Notes under the pieces: generated by a model
What the model was told of the DNA's origin: nothing
Databases searched by the model: none
The model's input: only the letters and a program-made list of their open reading frames with translations
Translations under genes and position numbers: made by a program
NCBI GenBank assembly: GCA_029260715.1
Contig: JAJDCS010000036.1
Coordinates: forward strand, 60,871 to 124,870
Length of the DNA stretch: 64,000 nucleotides
Source: Phycisphaeraceae bacterium
GTDB lineage: Bacteria; Planctomycetota; Phycisphaerae; Phycisphaerales; Phycisphaeraceae
Direction: 5' to 3'
Part shown: piece by piece, positions 43,165 through 53,632 of the stretch
Position numbering within the stretch: position 1 is the first letter of the stretch
How the letters are laid out: every line of letters starts with the position of its first letter

Positions 43165-43662
43165 ATGAGCGAATCAACAAACCCATTGGTCGGAATCATT
43201 ATGGGCAGTGCCAGCGACGCGCCCACCATGCACAAGGCAGCAGGCGTGCTCGCGGAGCTAACCATCCCCTATGAGATGAAAGTGGTCTCCGCCCACCGCA
43301 CGCCCCAGCGGGCGCTGGCGTACACCACCAGCGCGGCGGATCGCGGGCTAAAAGTGATCATCGCCGCCGCCGGCATGGCCGCGCACCTGGCTGGCGTCAC
43401 CGCTGCGCACACGCACCTGCCCGTGCTGGGCGTGCCCATGGACGGCAAGCTCATGGGTGGCATGGACGCGCTATTGGCCACCGTGCAGATGCCCAAGGGC
43501 ATCCCCGTGGCCACGTTCGCGGTGGGCAGCCACGGCGCGGTCAACGCCGCGCTATTCGCCACGGCGATCCTGGCCTTGTCGGACCCGGCCATCAACCAAC
43601 GGTTGCTCGACTACCGCCGCAGACAGACCGAGGCCGTGCCCGAAGAGCCGCCGGCCCCGTAA
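43165..43662 (+). CDS. purE: N5-carboxyaminoimidazole ribonucleotide mutase
   Basis: 165 residues. Purine pathway enzyme that rearranges N5-CAIR to CAIR. Motifs: [14 protein letters not shown], the AHRTP signature ([12 protein letters not shown]) and [20 protein letters not shown], split by Leu-Leu. The fold is octameric in the family. The ATG is preceded by a short 5' region shared with the divergent M42 peptidase gene. purK is not adjacent. Confidence 0.96.
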   Translation: MSESTNPLVGIIMGSASDAPTMHKAAGVLAELTIPYEMKVVSAHRTPQRALAYTTSAADRGLKVIIAAAGMAAHLAGVTAAHTHLPVLGVPMDGKLMGGMDALLATVQMPKGIPVATFAVGSHGAVNAALFATAILALSDPAINQRLLDYRRRQTEAVPEEPPAP

Positions 43663-43723
43663 TGCGTACAGGCAAGTCACCTGCCACGAGTCATTTATCA
43701 TAAGAGAGTTGAAGGGCGTGCCA

Positions 43724-45604
43724 TCAGCATGCGGCCTGCCGTGGCGCCCGTCGCATGGTCACAACAAAGATCCCCACAAACATCAGGCCTAGCGAGGCTG
43801 GCTCCGGCAGGTTCAGGCCGATAATAATAGGGTCATGATCGGATGCACGATAGGGGACCGGGCTATACAGACTCGTGATCTGGCCGAGGCTCTTGAACTC
43901 AACGTTGTAATCGAGCGATAGTGCTTCATCCGCGTTGATGTGCCATTCGGTTACACCCGTCACCTGCCCAGCCAATGATCCGGCCGCTAGCGCGTGGTCC
44001 AGTGCACCCTCCTCACCCAAGAACACGAACGAATACGGGTCGTTGATGTACTGATCGAGAAGGTTGGCGTACCCGGCGGCTTCGAGGGCCTTGATGGGGT
44101 CTTCCATCAGATAAGCGTTGAGGTCTCCGATAATGAGGATGTCCGCGTCATCCGCAGCGGTCGGGTCGGTGGCCAGCCAATCGGCCAACTCCACAGCGGC
44201 CCTGGTGCGGAAATCGTTGAAGAACCCTTGGCCATCGCCCTGATCAAAATCGGGGTTTGAGGGGTCGTTCAGACCGCCCGCCCCCTTCGATCTGAAATGA
44301 TTGACCGCGACCGTGAACATCTCCCCTGTGGAATTTTCCAAGAACGTCTGCGCGATGGGGGCGCGGTTTTGGGACCCGCTGCCAGGGTCTGGGGTGCCGA
44401 ACAGCGAACTGATCAACACCGCCGCGTCGCCGCTGGGCGTGACCTTGCTGGGCTTGTAGATCAAGCCAACAGTGATCGCGTCTGTGCCCACGGTGGCGGT
44501 GCCGGGGTCGATAAAGGCAAAAGTGCCCGCCCCGGCGGCAGCGTTCAACGCATCAACCAGCGTATCGATCGCGCTGCCGTCGCCGAACCCGTTGTTCTCC
44601 AACTCCATCAGGCCGAAGACGTCCGCGTTGATCGAGGTTATGGCGGCAACCAGCTTGTCGGTCTGGCGCTGAAACTCAACCGGATCGTTAGCCCCACGTT
44701 CGTCTAGCGTGGTGAAATAGTTCAGCGCGTTGAAGCCGGCAACTTTGAGGCGCCCGCCGACATCCGCCGGCCCGCTGGTGCGAGGGTTTTGGGTTTGAAA
44801 GCTGGGCTGGACAGTGGGCTGAAGGCGGTAGGTGCCAAAATTGAAACCCATGATCCCTGTCGTGTTCTGCACTGTATCGCCCCGGCGGATCGTGTTGCCG
44901 GCCGACAACTGCGGCGTGGGATAGACGATCGGATCGGGGTTTTGCTGGTTGCTGACGTCGTCGATGACGATCTGGTTGCGCAGGTTCAAATCCGCCAGGT
45001 CATTGGCGGGTTGCCCAGGTGACACGACGTTCGTGGGGATTTGCAACGGCCCTCCGCTTGATACAACAACTTCTCCGAACCGACCAAGGTTGAACAGTTC
45101 CGTCACCGACAAGGTCTGCTGAAACTGGACCTGCATCCCCTCGTAACGTTCAAAGTAATCCGAAGTCGGCGTGGGTAACTGGACGGGCGTGACCGGCACC
45201 TGCCCGATGTAGTTCTGGCTGGCGTCGATGATCCCGGAGGTCAAGCTGATCCGTGTGCGCCCAAACTGCTCGGAGACAGTCCCCTCCAAACGAACCTTGT
45301 TGCCAGGCGTCACCGAGAATGAAGTGCTAGAAACGAACAGCCCTTCAGACGTCGCAGCGTCGCCATCGGTGTCCGCGTCTTCTTCCTGAACGTAGAAGCC
45401 CCCCAGCAACGGGAACTGGGCGGTGACCACGCCCTCGACAATCACGGCATTGTTTACCAGCTGGCTGGTCGCGCCGAGCCCTTGCACTTGGCTGATCAGA
45501 GTGGCTGGGTCGCCAAAGCCGCCCAGCTGCGCCGACGCGGATGGAAGAGCCCCCAAAGTCATGGCCACCGCCCCCAACGCCGCCCAACGCGTAGTGAGTA
45601 ACAT
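43724..45604 (-). CDS. Secreted ExeM/NucH-type endonuclease with PEP-CTERM anchor
   Basis: 626 residues: signal peptide (AVAMTLGALPSASAQ), an OB-like N-terminal region (about 40-270) and a C-terminal endonuclease/exonuclease/phosphatase domain (about 280-590). The latter has FNALNYFTT, GLMELENNGFGDG, VNHFRSKGAG, IIGDLNAYLMEDP and SDHDPI. The tail LPEPASLGLMFVGIFVVTMRR is a PEP-CTERM sorting signal, so it is probably processed by an exosortase and kept at the cell surface. Likely role: extracellular DNA degradation. Confidence 0.9.
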   Translation of the reverse strand: MLLTTRWAALGAVAMTLGALPSASAQLGGFGDPATLISQVQGLGATSQLVNNAVIVEGVVTAQFPLLGGFYVQEEDADTDGDAATSEGLFVSSTSFSVTPGNKVRLEGTVSEQFGRTRISLTSGIIDASQNYIGQVPVTPVQLPTPTSDYFERYEGMQVQFQQTLSVTELFNLGRFGEVVVSSGGPLQIPTNVVSPGQPANDLADLNLRNQIVIDDVSNQQNPDPIVYPTPQLSAGNTIRRGDTVQNTTGIMGFNFGTYRLQPTVQPSFQTQNPRTSGPADVGGRLKVAGFNALNYFTTLDERGANDPVEFQRQTDKLVAAITSINADVFGLMELENNGFGDGSAIDTLVDALNAAAGAGTFAFIDPGTATVGTDAITVGLIYKPSKVTPSGDAAVLISSLFGTPDPGSGSQNRAPIAQTFLENSTGEMFTVAVNHFRSKGAGGLNDPSNPDFDQGDGQGFFNDFRTRAAVELADWLATDPTAADDADILIIGDLNAYLMEDPIKALEAAGYANLLDQYINDPYSFVFLGEEGALDHALAAGSLAGQVTGVTEWHINADEALSLDYNVEFKSLGQITSLYSPVPYRASDHDPIIIGLNLPEPASLGLMFVGIFVVTMRRAPRQAAC

Positions 45605-45751
45605 AGTTTAACCGCTCCTATTGCTGATATTTGCCAACGACTTAAAGCCCACAACCGTTAAAGCTCATCGTGTATGGTAGCTGCAATAGCAGCTTTTATA
45701 AATGTTAATTCTACAAAATTTTTCAGCGAAATTCAGTGCATTCATTCCTGT

Positions 45752-47932
45752 CTATGGCTTCCACCGCCACTTGAGCCACAGCGCGTTGAGCACCACGCTG
45801 ATCGAGCTGAACGACATCGCCCCCGCGGCGAGCATGGGGTGCAGCAGCCCGGCGGCCGCGACGGGGATCAGCAACATGTTGTACGCGAACGCCCACACAA
45901 GCCCCGCGTAGATACGGCGCAGGGTCGCCCGGCTAAGGCGGATCGCGCGTGGTAGGTTCTCCAGGTCGCCACCGACGAGCACCATGTCCCCGCTTTCGAC
46001 GGCGATGTCCGTGCCCCCGCCGATGGCGATGCCGATGTCCGCCGCCGCCAGGGCCGGGGCATCGTTGATACCGTCGCCGACCATGGCCACGACGTGCCCC
46101 TTCTCACGTAGCTGCGTGACTTTTGCTTGTTTGTCAGCCGGGAGCACTTCGGCCATGACATTCGACGGGGCGATGCCCGCTTCTTGTGCGATGGCATTGG
46201 CAGCGGATGTGTTGTCGCCGGTCAGCAACCACACACCCAGCTTTAGGCTGTGCAGTTGCTCGACGGCTCGGCGCGCGTTGGGTTTGAGCCGGTCGGCTAG
46301 TGCGATCAGCCCGGCGGGTTTGCCGTTGACGGCCACGGCCACGGCTGTGCGGTTGGCGTCGAGCAGTTCATCGCGTTTTGCTAGCAGCGGTCCTAAATCT
46401 TCCACGCCCTGCTCGCGCAGTGATGTTAGCCGCCCCACCACCACCGTGTGCCCCGCCACGTGGGCGCGCACGCCGGCGGCGGTGATGCTCTGAAAATCCG
46501 TGGGCGGTGAAAGCTCCAGGCCCCGTTCGTGTGCGTAACCCACGATGGCTTTGGCTACGGGGTGCTCGCTAAGGCTCTCGACACTGGCAGCCAAACGCAG
46601 CACCTCGTCGCCGCCAATGCCCCCCTCCACAGCCACGACCTGCTTGACCGTCAGCTTGCCCAGTGTGAGCGTGCCGGTTTTGTCTAGGATGACTTGCGAC
46701 AACCGCCCGGCCCGCTCGAACGCGCCGGCGTCCTTAATCAAAATACCATGGCGCGCGCCCAGCCCCGTGCCGACCATGATGGCCGTGGGCGTGGCCAAGC
46801 CCAGCGCACACGGGCACGCCACGATCAGCACCGCCACGGTGGCATTTAATCCCTCTAGCCAGTACCCACCGAAGCCCCAAGCCAGCAGTGTGACCAGCGC
46901 GATAACGAGCACAGCCGGCACGAACACGCCCGCCACGGTGTCGGCGAACCGCTGGACCTGGGCCTTGGAGCCCTGGGCCTGCTCGACCAGCTCGACAATG
47001 TGAGACAGCACGGTGTCTTGACCGGTCTGCGTGGCTCTGAAACGGAACGCGCCGGTCTGGTTGACCGTGCCGCCGAACACCGCCGTCCCCGGCCCGGCCT
47101 CGACCGGCAGCGACTCGCCGGTGAGCATGGACTGATCGATGCTCGACTGGCCCTCGACGATCTCGCCGTCGACCGGCACGCGCCCACCCGGCCGCACCAC
47201 CACCACGTCGCCGGGGCGCACCTCGGCGACATGCACCGTGACCTCTTTGCCGGCACGCACCACGACCGCCTCGGGTGGCTGAAGGTCCAGCAACGACCGG
47301 ATCGCCGACGCGGCGCTGTGCTTGGCGCGGGATTCGAGCTGCTTGCCCAGATTGATCAACACAAGAATGACCACAGCCGTATCGAAATACACTACGCCTT
47401 GGCCGCCCACGACCGCCGCCACGCTGTAGCCGAACGCCACCGACGTGCCCAGCGCCACGAGGGTGTCCATGTCCGCTCGCCCGTGGCGCAGAGCTTTCCA
47501 GGCGCCGCGGTAGAACGGGTAGCCAAGCAGCACCTGCACCGGTGTGGCTAGCAATAGCTGCCACTGTGCGGAAGTCGTGGTGTGCCACGCCATGGCCAGG
47601 ACCACCACCGGCAGCCCCAACGCGGCGGATAGCGCCAGCAGCCCCCACGACTCGGACCCGCCGCCGTGGTCGTGTGAAGCGTTATGCGCGGCGTGGCGGT
47701 GGTGGTGGTGGGATGGGGCGTCTGCTTGGGACTGTGCGTCGTAACCCGCTTTGCGCACCGCTTGGATCAACGCCTCGGTGTCGGCTGCTTCGAGGTCGTG
47801 GGAGACCGTGGCACGACCCGTGGCGAGGTTCACGCTCGCCTCTTGAACACCCGGCACGGAGCGCAGCCCCTTCTCAACACCGCTTACACAGCCCGCACAA
47901 CGCATGCCCGTGACGTTTAGTACTGTTTTCAT
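45752..47932 (-). CDS. copA: Heavy-metal P1B-type ATPase (copper exporter-like)
   Basis: 726 residues. N-terminal HMA domain with GMRCAGC (about 9-15), then a His-rich linker ([17 protein letters not shown], about 75-91). Core motifs: TGES ([12 protein letters not shown]), the metal-binding membrane CPC (Cys373-Cys375), [14 protein letters not shown] and [17 protein letters not shown] and a single HMA with CxxC are typical of Cu(I) transporters. The His-rich linker may also sense metal. It is divergent from the MazG-like gene. Confidence 0.93.
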   Translation of the reverse strand: MKTVLNVTGMRCAGCVSGVEKGLRSVPGVQEASVNLATGRATVSHDLEAADTEALIQAVRKAGYDAQSQADAPSHHHHRHAAHNASHDHGGGSESWGLLALSAALGLPVVVLAMAWHTTTSAQWQLLLATPVQVLLGYPFYRGAWKALRHGRADMDTLVALGTSVAFGYSVAAVVGGQGVVYFDTAVVILVLINLGKQLESRAKHSAASAIRSLLDLQPPEAVVVRAGKEVTVHVAEVRPGDVVVVRPGGRVPVDGEIVEGQSSIDQSMLTGESLPVEAGPGTAVFGGTVNQTGAFRFRATQTGQDTVLSHIVELVEQAQGSKAQVQRFADTVAGVFVPAVLVIALVTLLAWGFGGYWLEGLNATVAVLIVACPCALGLATPTAIMVGTGLGARHGILIKDAGAFERAGRLSQVILDKTGTLTLGKLTVKQVVAVEGGIGGDEVLRLAASVESLSEHPVAKAIVGYAHERGLELSPPTDFQSITAAGVRAHVAGHTVVVGRLTSLREQGVEDLGPLLAKRDELLDANRTAVAVAVNGKPAGLIALADRLKPNARRAVEQLHSLKLGVWLLTGDNTSAANAIAQEAGIAPSNVMAEVLPADKQAKVTQLREKGHVVAMVGDGINDAPALAAADIGIAIGGGTDIAVESGDMVLVGGDLENLPRAIRLSRATLRRIYAGLVWAFAYNMLLIPVAAAGLLHPMLAAGAMSFSSISVVLNALWLKWRWKP

Positions 47933-48017
47933 AATCGCTACTCCGCCAAGCCCATTCTACGCCGCCGCTACAATGCGGGGCACGCCAACTTTATAACACT
48001 ACCAAGGAGCGCACCGC

Positions 48018-48335
48018 TTGAATGAAACCACTTTAACCCTGCAAACATTCCAACAACACATCCGCGATCGGTACTACCAAACCGACAGCGCCCGCGGCAC
48101 GCCGGCGACGTTTATGTGGTTCATGGAGGAGGTCGGGGAATTAGCCACCGCCCTGCACCGCGTGGCTGACAACGGCGGCGGTGCCGAAAAGGCCGCCGCA
48201 CGCGATAACCTTGAGGAAGAGTTCGCCGACGTGTTGGCATGGCTGTCGACGCTGGCCAATATCAACGGGGTGGACCTGACGCGGGCGGTGACGAAGAAAT
48301 ACCTTACGGGCGAGGGCCCGGCGGGGCATAAGTGA
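48018..48335 (+). CDS. MazG-like nucleotide pyrophosphohydrolase
   Basis: 105 residues. A TTG start at 48018 is used because AAGGAG lies nine bases upstream and no in-frame ATG gives the full domain. The all-alpha NTP-pyrophosphatase motif EExxE (FMEEVGELATALHR, about 36-49) and a second EEEFADVLAWL (about 74-84) match the short MazG/iMazG type, which hydrolyses non-canonical nucleoside triphosphates. Substrate unknown. Confidence 0.85.
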   Translation: MNETTLTLQTFQQHIRDRYYQTDSARGTPATFMWFMEEVGELATALHRVADNGGGAEKAAARDNLEEEFADVLAWLSTLANINGVDLTRAVTKKYLTGEGPAGHK

Positions 48336-48370
48336 TCGTCTGTGTGTGGGCGTAGCCTCAATGAGTCGGG

Positions 48371-50389
48371 CTAACGCGCGATCTTCGTCGGCTTGACCGC
48401 TTTGATGCCGCTGTTGACGCGGATGTCCAGCGGCGGTTTGATGACCGGCTTGGCATGGCGATCGAGCATCTGGCGCACCTTACGGGCTATGCCCGCGGCG
48501 TCCAGGCCCGCCTCAGCGAGTTGGTTCTTGCGGCTGTCCTGATAAACCCACCGGTCGGGCATGCCCAAGCGGTCGATCAACTGAGTCGGGACGCGGTGCT
48601 GGGCACATGTCTCCAAGACAACCGCGCCAAACCCGCCGGCCAGCGCGTGGTCTTCCACAGTCAAGACGGGCGTGCCGCTGTCAACGAGGTTGCGGATCAG
48701 GTCGATGTCCACCGGCTTAGCAAAACGCGCATCGTAGATGGCTACGTCGTAGCCCTGCTGCTGGAGTTCATCGGCGGCGGCCACCGCTTGATACACCATC
48801 ACGCCGTAGGCCAAGATCGCGACGTCGCAGGCCTCGGGGTTCACGGCCGGCTTGACTAAGTTGGCCTTGCCCAACTCAAACGGCGGGGCCTTCGCTTGCA
48901 GTGGTTTTTCGGCGACGTTGTCGCGTGGGTAGCGGATGACCGAACAGCCCGCGTCGTACTGACGCATGAATTCCAGCCCGGCGACCAGATTCGTCTCGTC
49001 GCTGGCGGCTAGCATGACCACGCCCGGCAGCGGCGCGAACAGCGAGATATCCATAAACCCGTGGTGCACCGCGCCGTCGCCGCCGACGTATCCCGCGCGG
49101 TCGAGACAGATTCGCACCGGAAGCTCCTGCAACGCGACTTCTTGGAACACCTGGTCCAAAGCACGCTGGACAAACGTGGAGTACACGGCGAAAAACGGCT
49201 TGAGCCCGGCTTTTGCCATGCCGGCGCACATGTCCATGGCGTGCGACTCGCAGATGCCCGTGTCCAGCGTCCGGTCGGGGAACTGGGTCATGACCTTGTT
49301 CACGCCGGTGCCGTCGGGCATCGCGGCGGTGACGGCGAAAGCCTTTTCGTCGCGGGCCATCACGCCGCACATGGCGTCGGCGAACGCGGAAGTGAACGAA
49401 CGACCGCTGCTCTTAAGCTCAACCCGGCAGCCCTCGACTACGAACGGCTTGGGCGAGTGGAACGTAGTGGGGTCGCCGGTGGCGAAGTCAAAACCCTTGC
49501 CCTTGATCGTCTTGCAGTGCAGCAGCACCGGATGGTCGATGTCCTTGATCTCTTTGAGCATGTTGATCAACGAAGGCAGGTCGTGCCCGTCGATCGGCCC
49601 CAGGCACATCAGCCCGAAGTGGTCGTAGAGGTGGTCGTGCGCCAGCGCTGCTTTGGCCACTTCACCAAGCCGGTGGTAGGCCTCTTCGATCTTCGACCCG
49701 CCGGGCAAACGCTTGAGCACACCCAAGGCGCGTTTCTTGAGGTCTTCATAGTGCGGGTTGACTCGGATGAGGTCGAAGTAGCTAGCTAGCGCGCCCTGCG
49801 GCTTGGCGATCGACATGCCGTTGTCATTGAGCACCACCAGGAACTGGCGGTTGAGCGTGCCGGCGTTGTTAAGCCCTTCCATGGCCACGCCGTTGACAAT
49901 CGACGCGTCGCCGATCAGCGAGACGGTGTGGCGTTGTGATTCGCCGTTGATCTGGTCGGCGCGAGCCAGGCCCACGGCTGTGGAGATCGACGTGCCCGCG
50001 TGCCCGACGCTGAACAGGTCGTACCGGCTCTCGCGAGGCTCGGGGAACCCAGCCATGCCGTCGCGCTGGCGCAGCTTCGGGAGAAGCTCGTGCCGCCCGG
50101 TCAGCAGCTTGTGCGGGTAGCACTGGTGCCCCACGTCGAACAGCAGACGGTCCGTAGCGAAGTCGAACACGTAGTGCAGCGCAATGGTCAACTCGACCAC
50201 GCCAAGATTCGGCGCGAGGTGTCCGCCGGTCTTCGACACTTGGTCGCAGATGGCTTGGCGGATCTCGTCTGCAAGTTTTGGCAGTTGCGAGACCGACAGC
50301 TTCTTCAAGTCGGTCGGCCCTTGAATCCCCGGCAGGAGCGCTCCCTTAGGGCGCTTCTTGTTGGCCGATCCCGCGTTGGTTTTTCCCAT
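48371..50389 (-). CDS. dxs: 1-deoxy-D-xylulose-5-phosphate synthase
   Basis: 672 residues; TPP enzyme that joins pyruvate and glyceraldehyde 3-phosphate at the start of the MEP isoprenoid route. Motifs: GHQCYPHKLLTGR, the TPP-binding GDASIVNGVAMEGLNNAGT with a distal NDNGMSI, the FVQRALDQVFQEVALQELPV region (split by QEVA) and DRAGYVGGDGAVHHG. It is followed upstream on the minus strand by a polyprenyl synthase gene, so the isoprenoid route is clustered. Confidence 0.95.
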   Translation of the reverse strand: MGKTNAGSANKKRPKGALLPGIQGPTDLKKLSVSQLPKLADEIRQAICDQVSKTGGHLAPNLGVVELTIALHYVFDFATDRLLFDVGHQCYPHKLLTGRHELLPKLRQRDGMAGFPEPRESRYDLFSVGHAGTSISTAVGLARADQINGESQRHTVSLIGDASIVNGVAMEGLNNAGTLNRQFLVVLNDNGMSIAKPQGALASYFDLIRVNPHYEDLKKRALGVLKRLPGGSKIEEAYHRLGEVAKAALAHDHLYDHFGLMCLGPIDGHDLPSLINMLKEIKDIDHPVLLHCKTIKGKGFDFATGDPTTFHSPKPFVVEGCRVELKSSGRSFTSAFADAMCGVMARDEKAFAVTAAMPDGTGVNKVMTQFPDRTLDTGICESHAMDMCAGMAKAGLKPFFAVYSTFVQRALDQVFQEVALQELPVRICLDRAGYVGGDGAVHHGFMDISLFAPLPGVVMLAASDETNLVAGLEFMRQYDAGCSVIRYPRDNVAEKPLQAKAPPFELGKANLVKPAVNPEACDVAILAYGVMVYQAVAAADELQQQGYDVAIYDARFAKPVDIDLIRNLVDSGTPVLTVEDHALAGGFGAVVLETCAQHRVPTQLIDRLGMPDRWVYQDSRKNQLAEAGLDAAGIARKVRQMLDRHAKPVIKPPLDIRVNSGIKAVKPTKIAR

Positions 50390-50481
50390 GGTGTGCGTTC
50401 CCTCAAGCCCCGATTAGGCTGTGAAAGGTTTTTAAGCCAACCATTGTAAAGCAAGTCGGCTTGATTGTGGCTCGGTCAGCA

Positions 50482-51390
50482 TTATTTCTGTCTCACGGCC
50501 AGGTAGTCACACAGTTCGTGCAGCTTGTCGGCGTGATCGCCAAGCGGCGTTAATACTTGGTGTGCATGGCCTTGAAGACGGGCCACCTCTTCCCTGCTCC
50601 GCTCAACACCCAGCAAACCGGGGTATGTTAACTTGCCGTGGTCGGCGTCTTTGTTCGCGGCTTTGCCTAGCTGCTCGGTGGTCTGCGTGACGTCCAGCAG
50701 GTCGTCGACAATTTGGAACATTAGGCCGACAGCCTCGGCGTATTGCGTGATCGCATTGAGCTGCTCGTCGTCCGCCCCGCCGCAGATCGCCCCCATGCGC
50801 CCGCAGCAGCAGATCAAGGCGCCTGTCTTGTGGCGGTGGATGGTCTGGAGTTTTTCAATAGGCTCGGCGGCGGGGTCCACCCCACCCAGCGTGTCGTAGA
50901 CCTGGCCGGCGATCATGTCGTTCGTAGCTGTGGCCAGTTCGTGTGTGATCCGGGCGGCTAATTCGGTGTGGCCCAAGCGCGAGGTAATCAGCTCAAACGC
51001 CAGGCCCATCATCGCGTCGCCGGCGAGGATGGCCATGGCGTCGTTCGTGTGCCGATGTAGCGTGGGGCGGCCGCGACGGAGGTCGTCGTCGTCCATGGCC
51101 GGCAGGTCGTCGTGTACCAGGCTGAAACAGTGAATCAATTCAATCGCCGCGGCTGGGGCCATGGCAGCTGTGCCGTCGCCGCCGACCGCCTCGCACGACC
51201 GGATCGCAAGCGTCGGGCGGAGTCGCTTGCCGCCGCCCAGCAGCGCGTACCGCACTGCCTCCCTAAGGTTCGTCGGCAGCGCCCTTTCCGCTACGTATTG
51301 CGTTAGGTACGCCTCAACCGCTTTCGCCGGGTCAGCCACGGTAGCCGCCTCGCACCCGGCTGTTGATGATAACACGCTGCTCATAAACAC
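50482..51390 (-). CDS. Polyprenyl diphosphate synthase (FPP/GGPP-type)
   Basis: 302 residues. The first Asp-rich motif DDLPAMDDDD (about 94-103) and the second DDLLD (about 233) bind the Mg-diphosphate, with GGKRLRP (53-59) typical of the class. Short-chain (farnesyl or geranylgeranyl) product is likely from the spacing before the first motif, but is not certain. It lies upstream of dxs in the same direction. Met3 is an alternative start. Confidence 0.93.
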   Translation of the reverse strand: MFMSSVLSSTAGCEAATVADPAKAVEAYLTQYVAERALPTNLREAVRYALLGGGKRLRPTLAIRSCEAVGGDGTAAMAPAAAIELIHCFSLVHDDLPAMDDDDLRRGRPTLHRHTNDAMAILAGDAMMGLAFELITSRLGHTELAARITHELATATNDMIAGQVYDTLGGVDPAAEPIEKLQTIHRHKTGALICCCGRMGAICGGADDEQLNAITQYAEAVGLMFQIVDDLLDVTQTTEQLGKAANKDADHGKLTYPGLLGVERSREEVARLQGHAHQVLTPLGDHADKLHELCDYLAVRQK

Positions 51391-51545
51391 ATCCTAGACA
51401 CACAGCTAGACTTAAGTCAGGCATGATTATACGCCGCTTGTGGAATACTAACAATCAATCAAGTATCGGGAATTTGAGGTGCGGTAAGACGGTTGAATAC
51501 CCGGCGTGCGAGTCCGGCGTAAGTGGTATTGATAGCCGGTAGGCG

Positions 51546-52664
51546 CTAATTGGTTTTAATGCGTTGTGTCACCCAGTCTGCGACCACTGCTGCGCCGTTG
51601 GGTGGCTGGGAGCGACGCATCGCTTCGATCATGACCCGGCGGCGATTATTGTCACCCATCAACTGGGTCAGCGGCTCGAGCAATTGGTCGGCGTTGGCTT
51701 GGGCGTCTATCAGGTCGTCGCAGATAACGGCGCCGTCCACCGCGACCAGTGGCTTTGCGTTTTTCTTTTGGTGCTGGTCTTTGTGGTAAGGGTACGGCAG
51801 AAATATCGTGGGCGTGGCGTTGGCCCATACCTCCGCGACGCTGCCGGCGCCCGCCCTGCTGATCGCCACGGTGGCAGCGCACCAGGCCAATCCCATCTGC
51901 TCACAAAACGGCTGTACCTTCGATGGCACACCGGCTTGCTCGTAAGCACGGCCCAGCGGCTCAATGTCTTGCTCGCCGCCGGTCAGGTGCAGCACCTGCC
52001 AGCCCGCCAACGCGAGCTTGGCTTCGGGCATTTGAACCAAACACGCCATCATCTGGTTGACCGTGGCGGCGCCTTGGCTGCCGCCGGTGACCAACAGCGT
52101 GTGCCTGTCGGGGTTTAGCCCTAGCTGCTGCCGCGCCGACGCCGGGTCCACCCCGCCTACCGCACCACCCCGCAAGGGGTACCCGATACGCTGGCCCTTA
52201 AACCCGTCGAATACCGAAAACACCGTGTCGGCGCGCCTGGCAAGCAGCCGGTTCGCCCAGCCGGGCGGGTCGTCGAGGTTGACCAGCGTCACCGGCACCC
52301 GCGTGCGCGACGCCGCCCACACCGCCGGCCCCGAGGCGAACCCACCCGTCGCCACCACCGCGCCCACACGCTCTTGCAATATGACGCGCCGCACCGCCGC
52401 GACGCTGTTTCGCCACGCTCGTACAAACCCCGGCAGCCTCGCCAACGCACCCAAGCCGCGAGGCAACGGCTCAACCGGTAACGCGGTAAACACATGGGCA
52501 TGCTGTCGCAAAATCTGCGCGTCCAGCGGGCGGGCCGACACCAAAAAATGTGCATTGAACGCAAGCCCCTGCTCACCGAGCCGCTGGGCGATCGCCAAGT
52601 TAGGGAAGATGTGCCCCCCGCTGCCGCCGCCAGCAAAGACAATCGTGGTCAAGGCGTCGCTCAT
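51546..52664 (-). CDS. murG: UDP-GlcNAc:lipid I GlcNAc transferase MurG
   Basis: 372 residues from the ATG at 52664. GT28 family; final cytoplasmic step of peptidoglycan lipid II. GT-B N-terminal GGGSGGHIFPNLAIAQRL with the Gly-rich loop, then LVTGGSQGAATVNQM, and the donor-site SRAGAGSVAEVWANATPTIF with PYPYHKDQHQKKNA. Its presence indicates a peptidoglycan wall, consistent with Planctomycetota. Not in a dcw cluster here; no mra/fts genes are adjacent. Confidence 0.93.
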   Translation of the reverse strand: MSDALTTIVFAGGGSGGHIFPNLAIAQRLGEQGLAFNAHFLVSARPLDAQILRQHAHVFTALPVEPLPRGLGALARLPGFVRAWRNSVAAVRRVILQERVGAVVATGGFASGPAVWAASRTRVPVTLVNLDDPPGWANRLLARRADTVFSVFDGFKGQRIGYPLRGGAVGGVDPASARQQLGLNPDRHTLLVTGGSQGAATVNQMMACLVQMPEAKLALAGWQVLHLTGGEQDIEPLGRAYEQAGVPSKVQPFCEQMGLAWCAATVAISRAGAGSVAEVWANATPTIFLPYPYHKDQHQKKNAKPLVAVDGAVICDDLIDAQANADQLLEPLTQLMGDNNRRRVMIEAMRRSQPPNGAAVVADWVTQRIKTN

Positions 52665-52764
52665 GACAAACCCGCCCATGTGCCTCGCCGGCACAGCGAA
52701 GCGGAATCGGCCGCGCCGGGTTCAACCGTGGTACGCCTAATCATGAAAGACACTTTACCCTTAC

Positions 52765-53484
52765 CTAGGGGCTTGGCATCATGATCGCTTCGCCCGGCTC
52801 AAACGCGCGCTTGCCCGTGAGGCAATCGACAACCGCCCGGGCCACGTCCGCAGCCGACAGCGTCTTTTCAGGCGGCATCGCTTTTTCGTCGAACAGCGCA
52901 CGCAGCATGGGCGTGTCCACCGCCCCCGGCGCCACGGCTACAGCCTTGATGCCCGCGTCTTGGCCTTCGTCCGCGCAGCAGCGGGTGAACATATTCAGCG
53001 CTGCCTTCGTCGCCGCGTACACCGCGAACCCTGGGAACGGGTCGACGCTCGCCACGGACGAGACGTTCACAATGACCCCCCCGCCTTGCTCGCGCATGAT
53101 CGGCCAAACCGCGGCCGTCAGGTTCACCACGCCCGTCAGGTTGGTGTCGATGCACAGCTGGCAGTCCTCGGCCGTCATTTTTTCGATCGGCATCATCGGC
53201 GCGGCGCCCGCGATGTTCGCCACCGCGTCGATCCGGCCGAACCGCTTGTGCGTTGCACCCGCCACGGCCCGGGTCGCCTGGGCGTCGCACAGGTCGGTCG
53301 GGATCAACTCCGTGTCAACGCGCCCACTCGCTTGGTCACGCGCCTCCCGCGCCGTGCTTTGCAAAGCGTCGCGCCGCCGCCCCACCAGCGCCAAATCGTA
53401 GCCCGCAGCCGCCAGCAACAGGCAGGCCTCACGACCGATCCCGCTGCCGGCGCCGGTCACAATCACAGCCTTGCGTTCTGACAT
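52765..53484 (-). CDS. Short-chain dehydrogenase/reductase
   Basis: 239 residues from the ATG at 53484, preceded by GAGGAA. NAD(P)-binding TGAGSGIGREACLL, the NIAGAAP segment, catalytic Ser in VNVSSVAS and YAATK (Tyr-x-x-x-Lys). A C-terminal segment MLRALFDEKAMPPEKTL follows. Substrate cannot be assigned. Divergent from the M50 protease. Confidence 0.88.
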   Translation of the reverse strand: MSERKAVIVTGAGSGIGREACLLLAAAGYDLALVGRRRDALQSTAREARDQASGRVDTELIPTDLCDAQATRAVAGATHKRFGRIDAVANIAGAAPMMPIEKMTAEDCQLCIDTNLTGVVNLTAAVWPIMREQGGGVIVNVSSVASVDPFPGFAVYAATKAALNMFTRCCADEGQDAGIKAVAVAPGAVDTPMLRALFDEKAMPPEKTLSAADVARAVVDCLTGKRAFEPGEAIMMPSP

Positions 53485-53632
53485 GTCGGGTTCCTCTCTA
53501 CCGGTATTCATTTATCGTCTGCACACTTTAGCCTCGCGACAGCGGTATTGTCCGGCCAATCGCGTACCGGTCAAACCGCCGCCGCGTATGGGGCCAATGC
53601 TTGCGGTGGCGTTTCCCTATACTGTCGAAACC

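Noticed and set aside
45675..45700. AGCTGC/GCAGCT hairpin with TTTTA as a terminator of copA
   Set aside because: The U-tract lies on the plus strand, while the neighbouring genes are on the minus strand; no plus-strand transcript is expected there.
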